DNA from: Zeimonas sp003577305
GTDB lineage: Bacteria; Pseudomonadota; Gammaproteobacteria; Burkholderiales; Burkholderiaceae_E
Direction of reading: 5' to 3'
Length of the DNA: 64,000 nucleotides
Assembly: GCA_030263385.1 (NCBI GenBank)
Contig: SZOX01000004.1
Span: 287,075 to 351,074 of the forward strand
A program made the translations under genes and the position numbers. Under the pieces are notes generated by a model. The model did no database searches. It was given only the letters and a program-made list of their open reading frames with translations, and was not told where the DNA came from. Shown piece after piece: positions 27,754 through 36,706 of this stretch. Position 1 is the first letter of the stretch. Each line of letters starts with the position of its first letter.

Positions 27754-29117
27754 GGCCGCGGTCGCTGGCGCCCGCAGTGGCGGTGGTGGGCGCCGGCTGG
27801 GCCGGTCTGGCGGGGGCGCTGGCGCTGGCCGAGGCGGGGCTGCGGGTGACGCTGTTCGAGACGGCGCCACAGGCCGGCGGGCGCGCACGCAGCGTGACGC
27901 TCGCCACGCCGCTCGGCCCGATCGCGATCGACAACGGCCAGCACCTGATCGTCGGCGCCTATCGCCAGACGCTCGGGCTGCTCGCGCGGCTCGGCGCCGG
28001 GCCGCTGCTGCGGCGCCACCGCTTGCACCTCGTGTCGGATCGCGGCCTGTCGCTGCGCGCCGCGCCGCTGCCGGCGCCGCTGCATCTGGGCTGGGGATTG
28101 CTGCGCGCCGGCGGGCTCGACTGGAGCGAACGCATGGCGATGCTGCGGATGATGCGCGCGCTGCGACGTGCGCGCTGGCAGGTTCGGCCGAACGAGACCG
28201 TCGCGGCGCTGCTCGAGCGTCTTGCCCAGCCGTCGGGACCGGTCTCGAAGCTGTGGGCACCGCTGTGCGTGGGCGCGCTGAACACGCTGCCGGCGCACGC
28301 CTGCGCGCGCAGTTTCGCTGCAGTGCTGCGCGACACGCTGGGCGCGGCCAGACACGACTGCGACTTCGTCGCGCCCGACGCGCCGCTGGGCGCTCTGCTG
28401 CCGGATCGGGGCCTCGCGCGGCTGCGTGCGCTCGGCGCGACGATCCGGCTGCGCAGCACGTTGCGCGAGCTTCGGCGCTCGCCGTCGGGCTGGCGGCTCG
28501 ATGCGGCCGAAGAGCCGTTCGCCGCGCTGCTGCTGGCGCTGCCGCCATGGTCGGCAGCGGCGCCGCTGGGCCGTCTCGGCGTGGACACTTCCGTGCTGCA
28601 GCGCTTCGTGCCCGAACCGATCGCCACCGCCTGGGCGCTGTGGCCGGCCGGCGAAGCTCCCCGGCTCGCGCGCTGGTCGATGCTCGAGGAAGATCCGCAG
28701 CGCGCACGCTTCGGGCAATGGGTATTCGATCGCGGGATCATCGGCCCGGCGCGCGTGGCCGGCGTCGTGGTGAGCGTGGCGAGCCGCATCGCCGACCAGC
28801 CGGCGCAGGCACTCGCCGACGGCATCGCGGCGCAGCTGCGCGACGCGTTCGGTGGCCCGGCACCGTCGGCGATCCGCATCGTCACCGAGCGCCGCGCGAC
28901 TTTCCGCTGCACGCCCGGCCTGCAGCGCCCGGCCTGCGACCACTTCGGGCGCGAAGCGCCCGGCCTGTGGCTGGCCGGCGACTATACCTGGCCCGACTAT
29001 CCGGCGACGATCGAAGCGGCGGTGCGCAGCGGCCAGCGCGCCGCCGCCGGCATGCTCGCGAGTCTCGCTGCCGCGCCGCAACCGCAGCACGGGCACGCGA
29101 CCGACGTTCCTGCCTGA
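27750..29117 (+). CDS. hpnE: Hydroxysqualene dehydroxylase HpnE (FAD-dependent)
   Basis: A flavoprotein of the amine oxidase/phytoene desaturase fold that reduces hydroxysqualene to squalene. The N-terminal dinucleotide motif VVGAGWAGLAGALALAEAG is near residues 12-30, followed by GGRARS. The C-terminal FAD segment GLWLAGDYTWPDYPATIEAAVRSG near residue 410 is characteristic. The length of 455 residues is normal. Together with hpnC and hpnD it makes squalene, the precursor of hopanoids. The cyclase gene and the rest of the hpn cluster are not in this window. Confidence 0.93.
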   Translation: MRPRSLAPAVAVVGAGWAGLAGALALAEAGLRVTLFETAPQAGGRARSVTLATPLGPIAIDNGQHLIVGAYRQTLGLLARLGAGPLLRRHRLHLVSDRGLSLRAAPLPAPLHLGWGLLRAGGLDWSERMAMLRMMRALRRARWQVRPNETVAALLERLAQPSGPVSKLWAPLCVGALNTLPAHACARSFAAVLRDTLGAARHDCDFVAPDAPLGALLPDRGLARLRALGATIRLRSTLRELRRSPSGWRLDAAEEPFAALLLALPPWSAAAPLGRLGVDTSVLQRFVPEPIATAWALWPAGEAPRLARWSMLEEDPQRARFGQWVFDRGIIGPARVAGVVVSVASRIADQPAQALADGIAAQLRDAFGGPAPSAIRIVTERRATFRCTPGLQRPACDHFGREAPGLWLAGDYTWPDYPATIEAAVRSGQRAAAGMLASLAAAPQPQHGHATDVPA

Positions 29118-29205
29118 ACACGCCTGCCTGAGCGCGGCCGCGACGGCCGGGCGGCGCCGTGCGGTGCGCGTGGCGCAGATCCGTGCGCGCCGCACCGCCG
29201 CTTGC

Positions 29206-30564
29206 TCAGCCCCAGGCGGCGTCCAGCGCCTGATCGATGCGCTCGAGCCCGACCGCCTCCAGCCCCTCGAAAGCACGCTTCGGCGCGTTCGCGCGCGGGA
29301 TCAGCACCCGCGAGAAACCCAGCTTGGCCGCCTCGCGCAGCCGCTCCTGGCCGCGCGGCGCGGGCCGGATCTCGCCGGCCAGCCCGACCTCGCCGAACAC
29401 GGCGAAGCCGCGCGGCAGCGCGCGGTTCTTCAGCGACGAGACGATCGCGAGCAGCACCGCCAGGTCGGCCGCCGGCTCGCCGATGCGCACCCCGCCCACC
29501 GCGTTGACGAAGACGTCCTGGTCGTAGCAGGCAATGCCCGCGTGCCGGTGCAGCACCGCCAGCAGCATCGCCAGCCGGTTGTGCTCCAGCCCGACCGAAA
29601 GGCGCCGCGGGTTGGGCACGTGCGCGGTGTCGACCAGCGCCTGGATCTCCACCAGCAGCGGACGAGTGCCCTCCTGCGTGACCAGCACGCACGCGCCGGG
29701 CACCCGCTCCGCGTGCTGCGACAGGAACAGCGCCGACGGGTTGGCCACGCCGCGCAGCCCGCGATCGGTCATCGCGAACACGCCCAGTTCGTTGACCGCG
29801 CCGAAGCGGTTCTTGAACGCGCGCACCAGCCGGTACGACGAGTGCGTGTCGCCCTCGAAGTAGAGCACCGTGTCGACCATGTGCTCGAGCACCCGCGGGC
29901 CGGCGAGCGTGCCCTCCTTCGTCACGTGGCCGATCATCACCATCGCCACGCCGAACTGCTTGGACAGCCGGGTGAGCTGCGCGGCGCACTCGCGCACCTG
30001 CGCCACCGAGCCGGGCGCCGACTGCAGCTGCGACGAATACAGGGTCTGGATCGAGTCGATCACCACCACCGCCGGCCGGCGCTGCTGCACCACGGTGCAG
30101 ATGCGCTCGAGCTCGATCTCGGGCAGCAGCGGCAGGCGCGCGTCGCCCGCACCCAGCCGCCGCGCGCGCAGCGCGACCTGCGAGGCCGACTCCTCGCCGG
30201 TAACGTAGAGCACCTCGAGCGAGGCCGACAGGTGCGCCAGCGCCTGCAACAGCAGCGTAGACTTGCCGATGCCCGGATCGCCGCCGATCAGCACCACCGA
30301 ACCCTCGACCAGCCCGCCACCGAGCACGCGATCGAATTCACCGATGCCGGTGCCGACGCGCCCGCTCTCCTGCGCGGGCACCGCATCGAGCATCACCACC
30401 TCGTGTGTGGGCGCGAGTGACTGGTAGCGGTGAGCCTCTGCGCGGCCCGCCACCGCTGCCTCGCCGAGCGTGTTCCAGGCGCCACAGTGCGGGCACTGGC
30501 CTTGCCACTTCGGGGTGGCGCCGCCGCATTCGCCGCAGACGTACTGCGTCTTCGCCCTGGCCAT
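29206..30564 (-). CDS. radA: DNA repair protein RadA
   Basis: A RecA-like motor that drives branch migration during homologous recombination. The N-terminal zinc finger has Cys10, Cys13, Cys24 and Cys27. Walker A GGDPGIGKST is near residue 100, the RadA-specific KNRFG motif appears in FKNRFGAVNELG, and a Lon-like C-terminal domain ends the 452 residues. It starts 14 bp after the alr stop on the same strand, so alr-radA is likely an operon. It converges on hpnE across an 88-bp gap with no clear terminator. Confidence 0.96.
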   Translation of the reverse strand: MARAKTQYVCGECGGATPKWQGQCPHCGAWNTLGEAAVAGRAEAHRYQSLAPTHEVVMLDAVPAQESGRVGTGIGEFDRVLGGGLVEGSVVLIGGDPGIGKSTLLLQALAHLSASLEVLYVTGEESASQVALRARRLGAGDARLPLLPEIELERICTVVQQRRPAVVVIDSIQTLYSSQLQSAPGSVAQVRECAAQLTRLSKQFGVAMVMIGHVTKEGTLAGPRVLEHMVDTVLYFEGDTHSSYRLVRAFKNRFGAVNELGVFAMTDRGLRGVANPSALFLSQHAERVPGACVLVTQEGTRPLLVEIQALVDTAHVPNPRRLSVGLEHNRLAMLLAVLHRHAGIACYDQDVFVNAVGGVRIGEPAADLAVLLAIVSSLKNRALPRGFAVFGEVGLAGEIRPAPRGQERLREAAKLGFSRVLIPRANAPKRAFEGLEAVGLERIDQALDAAWG

Positions 30565-30578
30565 CGCCGGCGCCGCGA

Positions 30579-31661
30579 TCAGCAGGCCGCGTCGTCTTCG
30601 ACGCGCAGCGGCACGCGCTGGGCGAGCGCGCACATCAGTTCGTAGCCGATGGTGCCGCTCGCGCGCGCCACCGCGTCGATCGGGACGATCTCGCCCCACA
30701 GTTCGACCGCCGAGCCTGCGCGCGCGCCCGGCACCGGGCCGAGGTCGACCATCAGCATGTCCATCGCGACCCGTCCGACGGTGACCGTGCGCACGCCGTC
30801 GACCGCGACCGGAGTGCCGCTGGGCGCGTGCCGCGGATAACCGTCGGCGTAGCCGCAGGCCACAACGCCGATGCGCATCGGCCCGGCCGCGCGAAAGATC
30901 GAACCGTAGCCGACCGCATCGCCGGCGGCCAGCTCCTGCACCGCGATCAGCCGCGATTCGAGCCGCATCGTCGGACGCAGGCCGAGCGAGCGCGCATCGC
31001 CCTCGCCGAACGGCGTGGCACCGTAGAGCATCACGCCGGGCCGGATCGCATCGCCGCGCGCATCGGGCACCTGCAGCGTGGCCGCCGAATTCGCCAGCGA
31101 ACGCGGCGCCTGCAGCCCTTCGGCAGCCGCTTCGAAGCGGCGCAGCGCCTCGTCGGTGCCGCCGTCGAGATCGGCGTTGGCAAAATGCGTCATCAGCGAC
31201 AATCGGCTCACCCAGGGCAGCCGCGCGAGCCGCGCGAACGCCTCGCGAAACGCGTCGTGACCGAAGCCGAGGCGATTCATCCCGCTGTTGAACTTCAGGA
31301 ACACCTCGATCGACGCCGGCGTGCGCAGCGCCTCCAGCCATTCGATCTGGCGCGCCTCGTGCACCACCAGCGACAGCCGCTCGCGCGCCGCCTGGTCGAC
31401 GTCGTCGGGATCGAACGCGCCCTCGAGCATCAGCACCGGGCCGCTCCAGCCCTCGCGGCGCAACTGCGCAGCGCCGTCGAACTCGATCAGCGCCAGTCCG
31501 TCGGCCGCGGCGAAGCCGCGCGCCGCGGTGGAAAGTCCGTGGCCGTAGCCATTGGCCTTGACCACCGCCCAGAGAAAGCGGCCCGGCGCCCGCTCGCGCG
31601 CAAGCGCCAGGTTGTGGCGCATCGCGGGGATCGAGACGGTGGCGCAGATCGGGCGGGGCAT
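30579..31661 (-). CDS. alr: Alanine racemase
   Basis: A PLP enzyme making D-alanine for peptidoglycan. The cofactor Lys35 is in AVVKANGYGHG, the second catalytic Tyr is in DAVGYGSIFRA near residue 250, and the PLP phosphate-binding segment with CGYADGYPR follows. The 360-residue length is typical. It is upstream of radA and divergent from lplT; the 183 bp between them hold an extended -10 promoter for lplT and no other gene. Confidence 0.95.
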   Translation of the reverse strand: MPRPICATVSIPAMRHNLALARERAPGRFLWAVVKANGYGHGLSTAARGFAAADGLALIEFDGAAQLRREGWSGPVLMLEGAFDPDDVDQAARERLSLVVHEARQIEWLEALRTPASIEVFLKFNSGMNRLGFGHDAFREAFARLARLPWVSRLSLMTHFANADLDGGTDEALRRFEAAAEGLQAPRSLANSAATLQVPDARGDAIRPGVMLYGATPFGEGDARSLGLRPTMRLESRLIAVQELAAGDAVGYGSIFRAAGPMRIGVVACGYADGYPRHAPSGTPVAVDGVRTVTVGRVAMDMLMVDLGPVPGARAGSAVELWGEIVPIDAVARASGTIGYELMCALAQRVPLRVEDDAAC

Positions 31662-31715
31662 CGGGACGGGCGGGCCGGATGCGTCAACTTAACACACGGT
31701 GGTGCAGAGGGATCA

Positions 31716-31724
31716 TGGTATAAC
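31716..31724 (+). promoter_or_regulatory. Extended -10 promoter for lplT
   Basis: TGG directly precedes TATAAC (31719-31724), the extended -10 form TGnTATAAy. The start would be near 31732, giving a leader of about 113 nt to the lplT start codon. No -35 is recognisable. Confidence 0.45.
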
Positions 31725-31844
31725 CCGACCCGCGCTCAGCGGCGGGACCATCGGTCGCACGGCACGGCGCGCCGGCAGACCGGCCAGGCCGCCCATGAGA
31801 GCGGGAAGCCGGCGCTCGAACGGAGACACGAGAGCCCTTTGCGG

Positions 31845-33107
31845 ATGAAACGCGGCTTCTACACGATCATGGCGGCGCAGTTCTTCTCGTCGCTGGCGGA
31901 CAACGCGCTGCTGATCGCCGCGATCGCGCTGCTCATCGAGATGCACGCGCCGGAATGGATGAAGCCGCTGCTCAAGCTGTTCTTCACCGTCTCCTACGTG
32001 ATGCTCGCCCCGTTCGTCGGCGCACTGGCCGACTCGATGCCCAAGGGCAGGGTGATGTTCGTGACCAACCTGGTGAAGATCGTCGGCTGCGCGCTGATGT
32101 TCTTCACGGTGCATCCGCTGCTCGCCTATGCGGTGGTCGGCTTCGGGGCGGCGGCCTACTCGCCCGCCAAGTACGGGATCCTCACCGAGTTGCTGCCGCC
32201 CGAGAAACTGGTCGCGGCCAACGGCTGGATCGAGGGCACCACCGTCACCTCGATCGTCCTCGGCACGGTACTGGGCGGCGCACTGATCAGCCCGACGGTG
32301 GCCGAAACGCTGCTCGCCGTCGACCTGCCGGTGATCGACACCGGGATCGATACGCCGGCCGAAGCGGCGATCGTGGCGATCGCGGTGTTCTACGCGATCG
32401 CGGCGGCGATCAACCTGGGCATCCCAGACACCGGCGCCCGCTATCCGCAGCAGGCGCGCAACCCGCTCAGGCTGATGCGCGAGTTCCTCGGCTGCTGCAA
32501 CGTGCTCTGGAAGGACAAGCTCGGCCAGATCTCGCTCGCGGTGACCACGCTGTTCTGGGGCGCCGGAGCGACGCTGCAGTTCATCGTGCTCGACTGGGCG
32601 CACCACGCGCTCGGCATGCCGCTCAGCCGCGCCGCGATCCTGCAGGGCGTGGTCGCGCTGGGCATTGCGGTGGGCGCGGTGTTCGCCGCGCGCGTGGTGC
32701 GGCTGCGCGATTCGCTGCGGGTGCTACCGGTGGGCGTGGTGATGGGCCTGGTCGTGCCGACGATGACGCTCGTGTCCTCTGAATGGGTGGCGTTTCCGCT
32801 GCTGGTGCTGGTCGGCGCGATGGCCGGCTTCTTCGTCGTGCCGATGAATGCGCTGCTGCAACACCGCGGACACGTGCTGATGAGCGCCGGTCACTCGATC
32901 GCGGTGCAGAACTTCAACGAGAATCTGAACATCCTGCTGATGCTCGGGCTGTACGCACTGCTGCTGCGCCTGGAGTTCGGCGTGAACCTGGTGATCGTGA
33001 TCTTCGGTGCGTTCGTCGCGCTGACGATGATCGCGGTGATCCGGTTGCACCACGCCAACCAGCGCGTCTTCGATTCGGTCGCGCTCATCGGCCAGAGCAA
33101 GCACTGA
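31845..33107 (+). CDS. lplT: Lysophospholipid transporter LplT (MFS family)
   Basis: An inner-membrane carrier that flips lysophospholipids inward for re-acylation. The 420 residues show about twelve hydrophobic helices. Family marks are AAQFFSSLADNALLIAAIALL at the start, DSMPKGRVMFVTN in the first cytoplasmic loop and GFGAAAYSPAKYGILTELLPPEKLVAANGW. In enterobacteria lplT sits beside the acyltransferase aas; here no aas follows and the gene appears alone. A ribosome-binding site is weak (GGAGA is about 20 nt away). It converges on the uracil-DNA glycosylase gene across 122 bp holding a CCCCGCC/GGCGGGG hairpin without a T run. Confidence 0.92.
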   Translation: MKRGFYTIMAAQFFSSLADNALLIAAIALLIEMHAPEWMKPLLKLFFTVSYVMLAPFVGALADSMPKGRVMFVTNLVKIVGCALMFFTVHPLLAYAVVGFGAAAYSPAKYGILTELLPPEKLVAANGWIEGTTVTSIVLGTVLGGALISPTVAETLLAVDLPVIDTGIDTPAEAAIVAIAVFYAIAAAINLGIPDTGARYPQQARNPLRLMREFLGCCNVLWKDKLGQISLAVTTLFWGAGATLQFIVLDWAHHALGMPLSRAAILQGVVALGIAVGAVFAARVVRLRDSLRVLPVGVVMGLVVPTMTLVSSEWVAFPLLVLVGAMAGFFVVPMNALLQHRGHVLMSAGHSIAVQNFNENLNILLMLGLYALLLRLEFGVNLVIVIFGAFVALTMIAVIRLHHANQRVFDSVALIGQSKH

Positions 33108-33229
33108 GCTTCGTGCGCAGGCCCCGCAGCCTGCCCCCGCCACCGGCGGGGAGCGCCTCGTCAGTCCCCCCGGGTGCGGAGCGCCCTGGCCCCCGGCGCG
33201 GAGCACCTTCGAGCCGGGTGCCGAGCGGC

Positions 33230-33961
33230 TCAGCCCCCGGCCTCGTCGTGCGCCGCGCGCGCCAGGCACAGATCGGCCCAGGCGCGCGCCTTGTCGGCCG
33301 GGCTGCGCAGCAGGTAGGCCGGATGGTAGGTGACCACCAACGGGATCGTCCGTGCGCCGATCGTGTAGCGGTGCACGCGCCCGCGCAGACTGGCGACCGA
33401 GGCTTCGGTACGCAGCAGCGCCTGCGCGGCGATGCGCCCGACGACCACGATCACCCGTGGCGAGAGCAGTTCGATCTGGCGCGCCAGGTACGGCTCGCAG
33501 TGGCGGATTTCGTCCGGCGACGGATCGCGGTTGTTCGGCGGCCGGCACTTGAGCACGTTGGCAATGAACACGTCGCGCTCGCGGCCCAGACCGAGCGCAG
33601 CCAGCATCTGGTCGAGCAGGCGGCCGGCGTTGCCCACGAAGGGCTCGCCGCGGCGATCTTCTTCCGCGCCGGGCGCCTCGCCGATCACCATCCAGCTCGC
33701 GTGCTCGGGGCCGACCCCGAACACCGCCCGGGTGCGCGTCTCGCACAATGCGCAGGCGCGGCACCCGGCCACTGCGGCACGCAGTTGCGCCCAGTCCATC
33801 GCCGCCACCGCGACCGCCTGCGCCGCGATCGGCACCTCGCGCGGCAGCGCAGCCTCCACCGGCACCTGCACCGGCGCCACCGGGCCGCCCGCCCGCTCGC
33901 GCAGCCGCCAGACCGGCCCCAGCCCGAGCGCCTCCCAGGCGCGGCGCTGCGACTCATTCAT
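33230..33961 (-). CDS. Family 4 (Fe-S) uracil-DNA glycosylase
   Basis: Excises uracil from DNA. The 243 residues have a [4Fe-4S] Cys set (GCRACALC near residue 67; VLKCRPPNNRDP; RHCEPYL), the glycosylase motif GEAPGAEEDRRGEPFVGNAG and the C-terminal HPAYLLR. The N-terminal 55 residues are a Pro/Val/Ala-rich linker. It starts 8 bp inside the end of the tsaB-rimI fusion and is probably translated in tandem with it. In many bacteria this enzyme follows rimI, which fits. Confidence 0.93.
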   Translation of the reverse strand: MNESQRRAWEALGLGPVWRLRERAGGPVAPVQVPVEAALPREVPIAAQAVAVAAMDWAQLRAAVAGCRACALCETRTRAVFGVGPEHASWMVIGEAPGAEEDRRGEPFVGNAGRLLDQMLAALGLGRERDVFIANVLKCRPPNNRDPSPDEIRHCEPYLARQIELLSPRVIVVVGRIAAQALLRTEASVASLRGRVHRYTIGARTIPLVVTYHPAYLLRSPADKARAWADLCLARAAHDEAGG

Positions 33962-35360
33962 CGTCGAGCTTCCTGGACATCACCCACGCATCCTCGCGGG
34001 CACCGCGCGGTGCCGGGTAATAGCGCCTGCGCACGCCGATCTGCTCGAAGCCGGTGCTTCGGTACAGCGCAATCGCCACCGGGTTCGACGGCCTGACCTC
34101 GAGCATCATGGCGCGCGCGCCGCGGCGCCGCACGTCGCGCATCAGCCACTCGAGCATCGCCCGACCGATGCCGCGGCGCTGCCTCGCGGCGGCCACGCTC
34201 AGATTGAGCAGGTGCACCTCGTCGGGAATCCACATCACGACCGCATAACCCAGCAGCGCCGGCGGGCCTGCGTCGGCAGCCTCGAACACCCAGGCGTCGT
34301 AGCCGGCCGCCAGCGAATCGGCGAAGTTGCCGCGCGACCACGGAAACGGATAGACGGCGTTCTCGATCGCGACGACGGCGTCGAGGTCGTCGACGCCCAT
34401 CGCCCGAACCCGAAGTGCCGGACGCGGCACCGCGGGCACCGCCTCGGGGGGCGTCGGCAGCGCGCTCACTGGCGGGCCCCGCCTCACGCGTCCGCGCGCT
34501 GCGCACGCCGCAGGCGCAGCGCGCCGCTCGTCGCGGTCGAGCGCAACCTTGTCACGCACATAGCGCGGCGCGGCCGCCGCGGCGTCGATCGCCCGCCCCG
34601 CACGCCAGTCGCGCAGCGCGATCTCCGCGAGCGCGTCCGCGCGCACGTACGCGTGCTCGCTCGCCGGGGCGAGCGGTGCCGGCGCCAGCCGATGCTGCGC
34701 GCTCCACTCGTCGAGCAGACCGAGCGCGCGCCAGGCGTTGCCGCCGGGCAGGACCTGCGCCGGCAGCGGCGCGGCCTCGCCCGGGCGCGGGCCCGCTGCC
34801 GGCCAGCACGCGGCCAGCGCCGGGACGAAGTCGGCGCGGGCGACGACCCGCGGCTCGATCAGCGCCTCGCCCCACCGGGCATGCGCGTCGAGCCGCAGGC
34901 GGTACAGCGCGACGTAGAGCTCGTCCATGCGCGCGTCGGTCGCCACGAGCACGTCGGCCGCGACCTGCGCGGTGGCGCGCAGCCGCTGCCAGCCGAGCGC
35001 GGCCAGCGCATCGACCGGAAGCACCGGGCGGCCCAGCGCGAAGCCGAGCCCCTGCGCGACCGAGCACCCGACGCGCAGGCCGGTGAACGAACCCGGCCCC
35101 GCATCGAACGCGATCGCGTCGATTTCGCCGAGCGCGACGCCGGCGCCGCCACAGGTCTCGCGGACCATTGCGAGAATGCGCTCGGACTGGTCGGCGCCGA
35201 GCCGCTCCGACAGGCATGCGCTCTCGTCGACGCCCGCCTCGTGACGGTGCAGCGCCACCGAACACCAGTCGCCCGACGTGGCGAGCGCGAGCAGCCGCAC
35301 GCTCTCCTCGGGCGCGCCGGTGTCGCGCGCCGGGGTCGAAGCGGAAGGCAGCGGAGTCAC
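33954..35360 (-). CDS. Fusion of TsaB (t6A synthesis) and RimI (N-alpha-acetyltransferase)
   Basis: One uninterrupted 468-codon frame encodes two normally separate proteins. Residues ~22-285 are TsaB, the ASKHA-fold partner of TsaD in tRNA t6A37 synthesis: LALATSGDWCSVAL, FDAGPGSFTGLRVG and LPVDALAAL. A Pro/Ala/Arg-rich linker spans about 285-318. Residues ~318-468 are a GNAT acetyltransferase of the RimI type, which acetylates ribosomal protein bS18, with NLSVAAARQRRGIGRAML as the acetyl-CoA loop and EVRPSNPVAIALYRSTGF. The GTG start has no ribosome-binding site and lies 7 nt after a -10 box. tsaB and rimI are common neighbours; the fusion is less usual. Confidence 0.92.
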   Translation of the reverse strand: MTPLPSASTPARDTGAPEESVRLLALATSGDWCSVALHRHEAGVDESACLSERLGADQSERILAMVRETCGGAGVALGEIDAIAFDAGPGSFTGLRVGCSVAQGLGFALGRPVLPVDALAALGWQRLRATAQVAADVLVATDARMDELYVALYRLRLDAHARWGEALIEPRVVARADFVPALAACWPAAGPRPGEAAPLPAQVLPGGNAWRALGLLDEWSAQHRLAPAPLAPASEHAYVRADALAEIALRDWRAGRAIDAAAAAPRYVRDKVALDRDERRAAPAACAARGRVRRGPPVSALPTPPEAVPAVPRPALRVRAMGVDDLDAVVAIENAVYPFPWSRGNFADSLAAGYDAWVFEAADAGPPALLGYAVVMWIPDEVHLLNLSVAAARQRRGIGRAMLEWLMRDVRRRGARAMMLEVRPSNPVAIALYRSTGFEQIGVRRRYYPAPRGAREDAWVMSRKLDDE

Positions 35361-35373
35361 GCGACGAATTCTA
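35358..35373 (-). promoter_or_regulatory. -10 box, 7-nt spacer, GTG: predicted leaderless start of tsaB-rimI
   Basis: On the minus strand TAGAAT (35373-35368) is followed by TCGTCGC and then the GTG at 35360. Same layout as at hpnC, ompR and bamD, here with a GTG start. Confidence 0.55.
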
Positions 35374-35462
35374 CGGGCCTGCCGGCGCCCCTGTCGCGGC
35401 GCGGGGCCGGGCGCGGCGCCGCCCTCGTCGGCCGCATCGGGGCCGAAGCCGGGCAGCGCGCG

Positions 35463-35831
35463 TCAGTCGCGCCGGCGCCCCCGCCTGCGACGATCGTCGC
35501 CGGGCCTGGCCTCGCGCAGCTGCTGGCGCAACTGCTCGCGCTCGATCGGCGACATCCGCTCCCGGCGCGGGCCGGGATCGGCACCGTAGCGGCCCTGCTC
35601 CGGCCACTGCTGCTGGCGCAACTCGCGGCGCAGGCGCTCGCGCTCGTCCGGGCTCATGCGCCCGGCGAAGAACGGCTGCGCCAGCGCCACACCGGCGCCC
35701 AGCGCGAACGCCGCCGCGAGCAGGGCCCGGCCGAGGCACCGGCGCGCCGCCGATTGCGCGCACATCGCAACCGGATCCGCCGCTGCGCCCTGCGCACGCG
35801 GATCGCCGATCGGGGGAGACTGTCTGACCAT
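35463..35831 (-). CDS. Small secreted basic protein of unknown function
   Basis: I do not recognise a family. The 122-residue product has a hydrophobic segment LGRALLAAAFALGAGVALAQ with an Ala-X-Ala signal-peptidase-like end near residue 51. The start may therefore lie further in than the ATG at 35831; an internal ATG encodes MCAQSAARRC at about residue 23. The mature part is strongly charged and contains two copies of a motif: RMSPDERERLRRELRQQ and RMSPIEREQLRQQLRE. It ends in Arg/Asp repeats. Such MSP-ER-LR repeats occur in small periplasmic proteins, but the role is unknown. It is divergent from ompR. Confidence 0.6.
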   Translation of the reverse strand: MVRQSPPIGDPRAQGAAADPVAMCAQSAARRCLGRALLAAAFALGAGVALAQPFFAGRMSPDERERLRRELRQQQWPEQGRYGADPGPRRERMSPIEREQLRQQLREARPGDDRRRRGRRRD

Positions 35832-35973
35832 GCAGACATTCTAGAGAGTGCGCGCACCGGGTGCAGCGCCGCCGACGGTAAACCGTGTAACAGCGGGTAA
35901 CGGATCGCACGCGAGGACTGCCGGCGATGTTGCGGCGCGCACCCGCACGGCACGCTGCACCGGCCGCCGCGGC

Positions 35974-35989
35974 TATCATTGCCGTCATG
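35974..35989 (+). promoter_or_regulatory. -10 box, 7-nt spacer, ATG: predicted leaderless start of ompR
   Basis: TATCAT (35974-35979) is followed by 7 nt and the ATG at 35987, with no ribosome-binding site between. Confidence 0.55.
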
Positions 35990-36706
35990 AGCCACGCCCC
36001 CCGCAAGCTGCTGGTCGTCGACGACGATCCGAGACTGCGCGAACTGCTGCGCCGCTACCTGAGCGAGAACCAGTTCGAGGTGAGCCTCGCGCAGGACGCG
36101 CAGTCGATGAACCGGCTGCTGCTGCGCGAGCACTTCGACCTGATCGTGCTCGACCTGATGCTGCCCGGCGAGGACGGCCTGTCGATCGTGCGCCGGCTGC
36201 GCGGCGCGAACGACCGCACGCCGATCGTGATGCTCACCGCGCGCGGCGATGACGTGGACCGCATCATCGGCCTGGAGGTCGGCGCCGACGACTACCTGCC
36301 CAAGCCGTTCAACCCGCGCGAACTGCTCGCGCGCATCCACGCGGTGCTGCGCCGCCAGCCGCCCGCCGAACTGCCGGGCGCGCCATCGGCCGAACCGATC
36401 GAGGTGCGCTTCGGGCCGTTCCGGCTCGACCTGTCCACGCGTGCGTTCTCGCGCGACGGCCAGCCGGTGCCGCTCACCACCGGCGAATTCTCGGTGCTGA
36501 AGGTGCTGGTGCAGCATCCGCGCACTCCGCTGTCGCGCGAGAAGCTGATGACGCTGGCGCGCGGGCGCGAATACGGGGCCTACGATCGCAGCCTCGACGT
36601 GCAGGTCTCGCGGCTGCGCAAGCTGATCGAGGCCGATCCCCAGCAACCACGCTACATCCAGACCGTCTGGGGCGTCGGCTACGTGTTCGTCCCGGACGGC
36701 GCATGA
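35987..36706 (+). CDS. ompR: OmpR-type two-component response regulator
   Basis: A DNA-binding regulator of 239 residues. The receiver domain has acidic pocket VDDDP, phospho-acceptor Asp56 in VLDLMLPGEDG and Lys106 in YLPKPFNPREL. The C-terminal winged helix contains LTTGEFSVLKVLVQHP, SREKLM, RSLDVQVSRLRKLIE and YIQTVWGVGYVF. Overall it most resembles OmpR, which in enterobacteria responds to osmotic and acid stress through porin genes. The targets here are unknown. Its stop overlaps the sensor kinase gene by ATGA. Confidence 0.93.
   Translation: MSHAPRKLLVVDDDPRLRELLRRYLSENQFEVSLAQDAQSMNRLLLREHFDLIVLDLMLPGEDGLSIVRRLRGANDRTPIVMLTARGDDVDRIIGLEVGADDYLPKPFNPRELLARIHAVLRRQPPAELPGAPSAEPIEVRFGPFRLDLSTRAFSRDGQPVPLTTGEFSVLKVLVQHPRTPLSREKLMTLARGREYGAYDRSLDVQVSRLRKLIEADPQQPRYIQTVWGVGYVFVPDGA

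Noticed and set aside
33108..33229. Terminator between lplT and the uracil-DNA glycosylase
   Set aside because: A CCCCGCC/GGCGGGG hairpin is present but lacks a T run in either direction.
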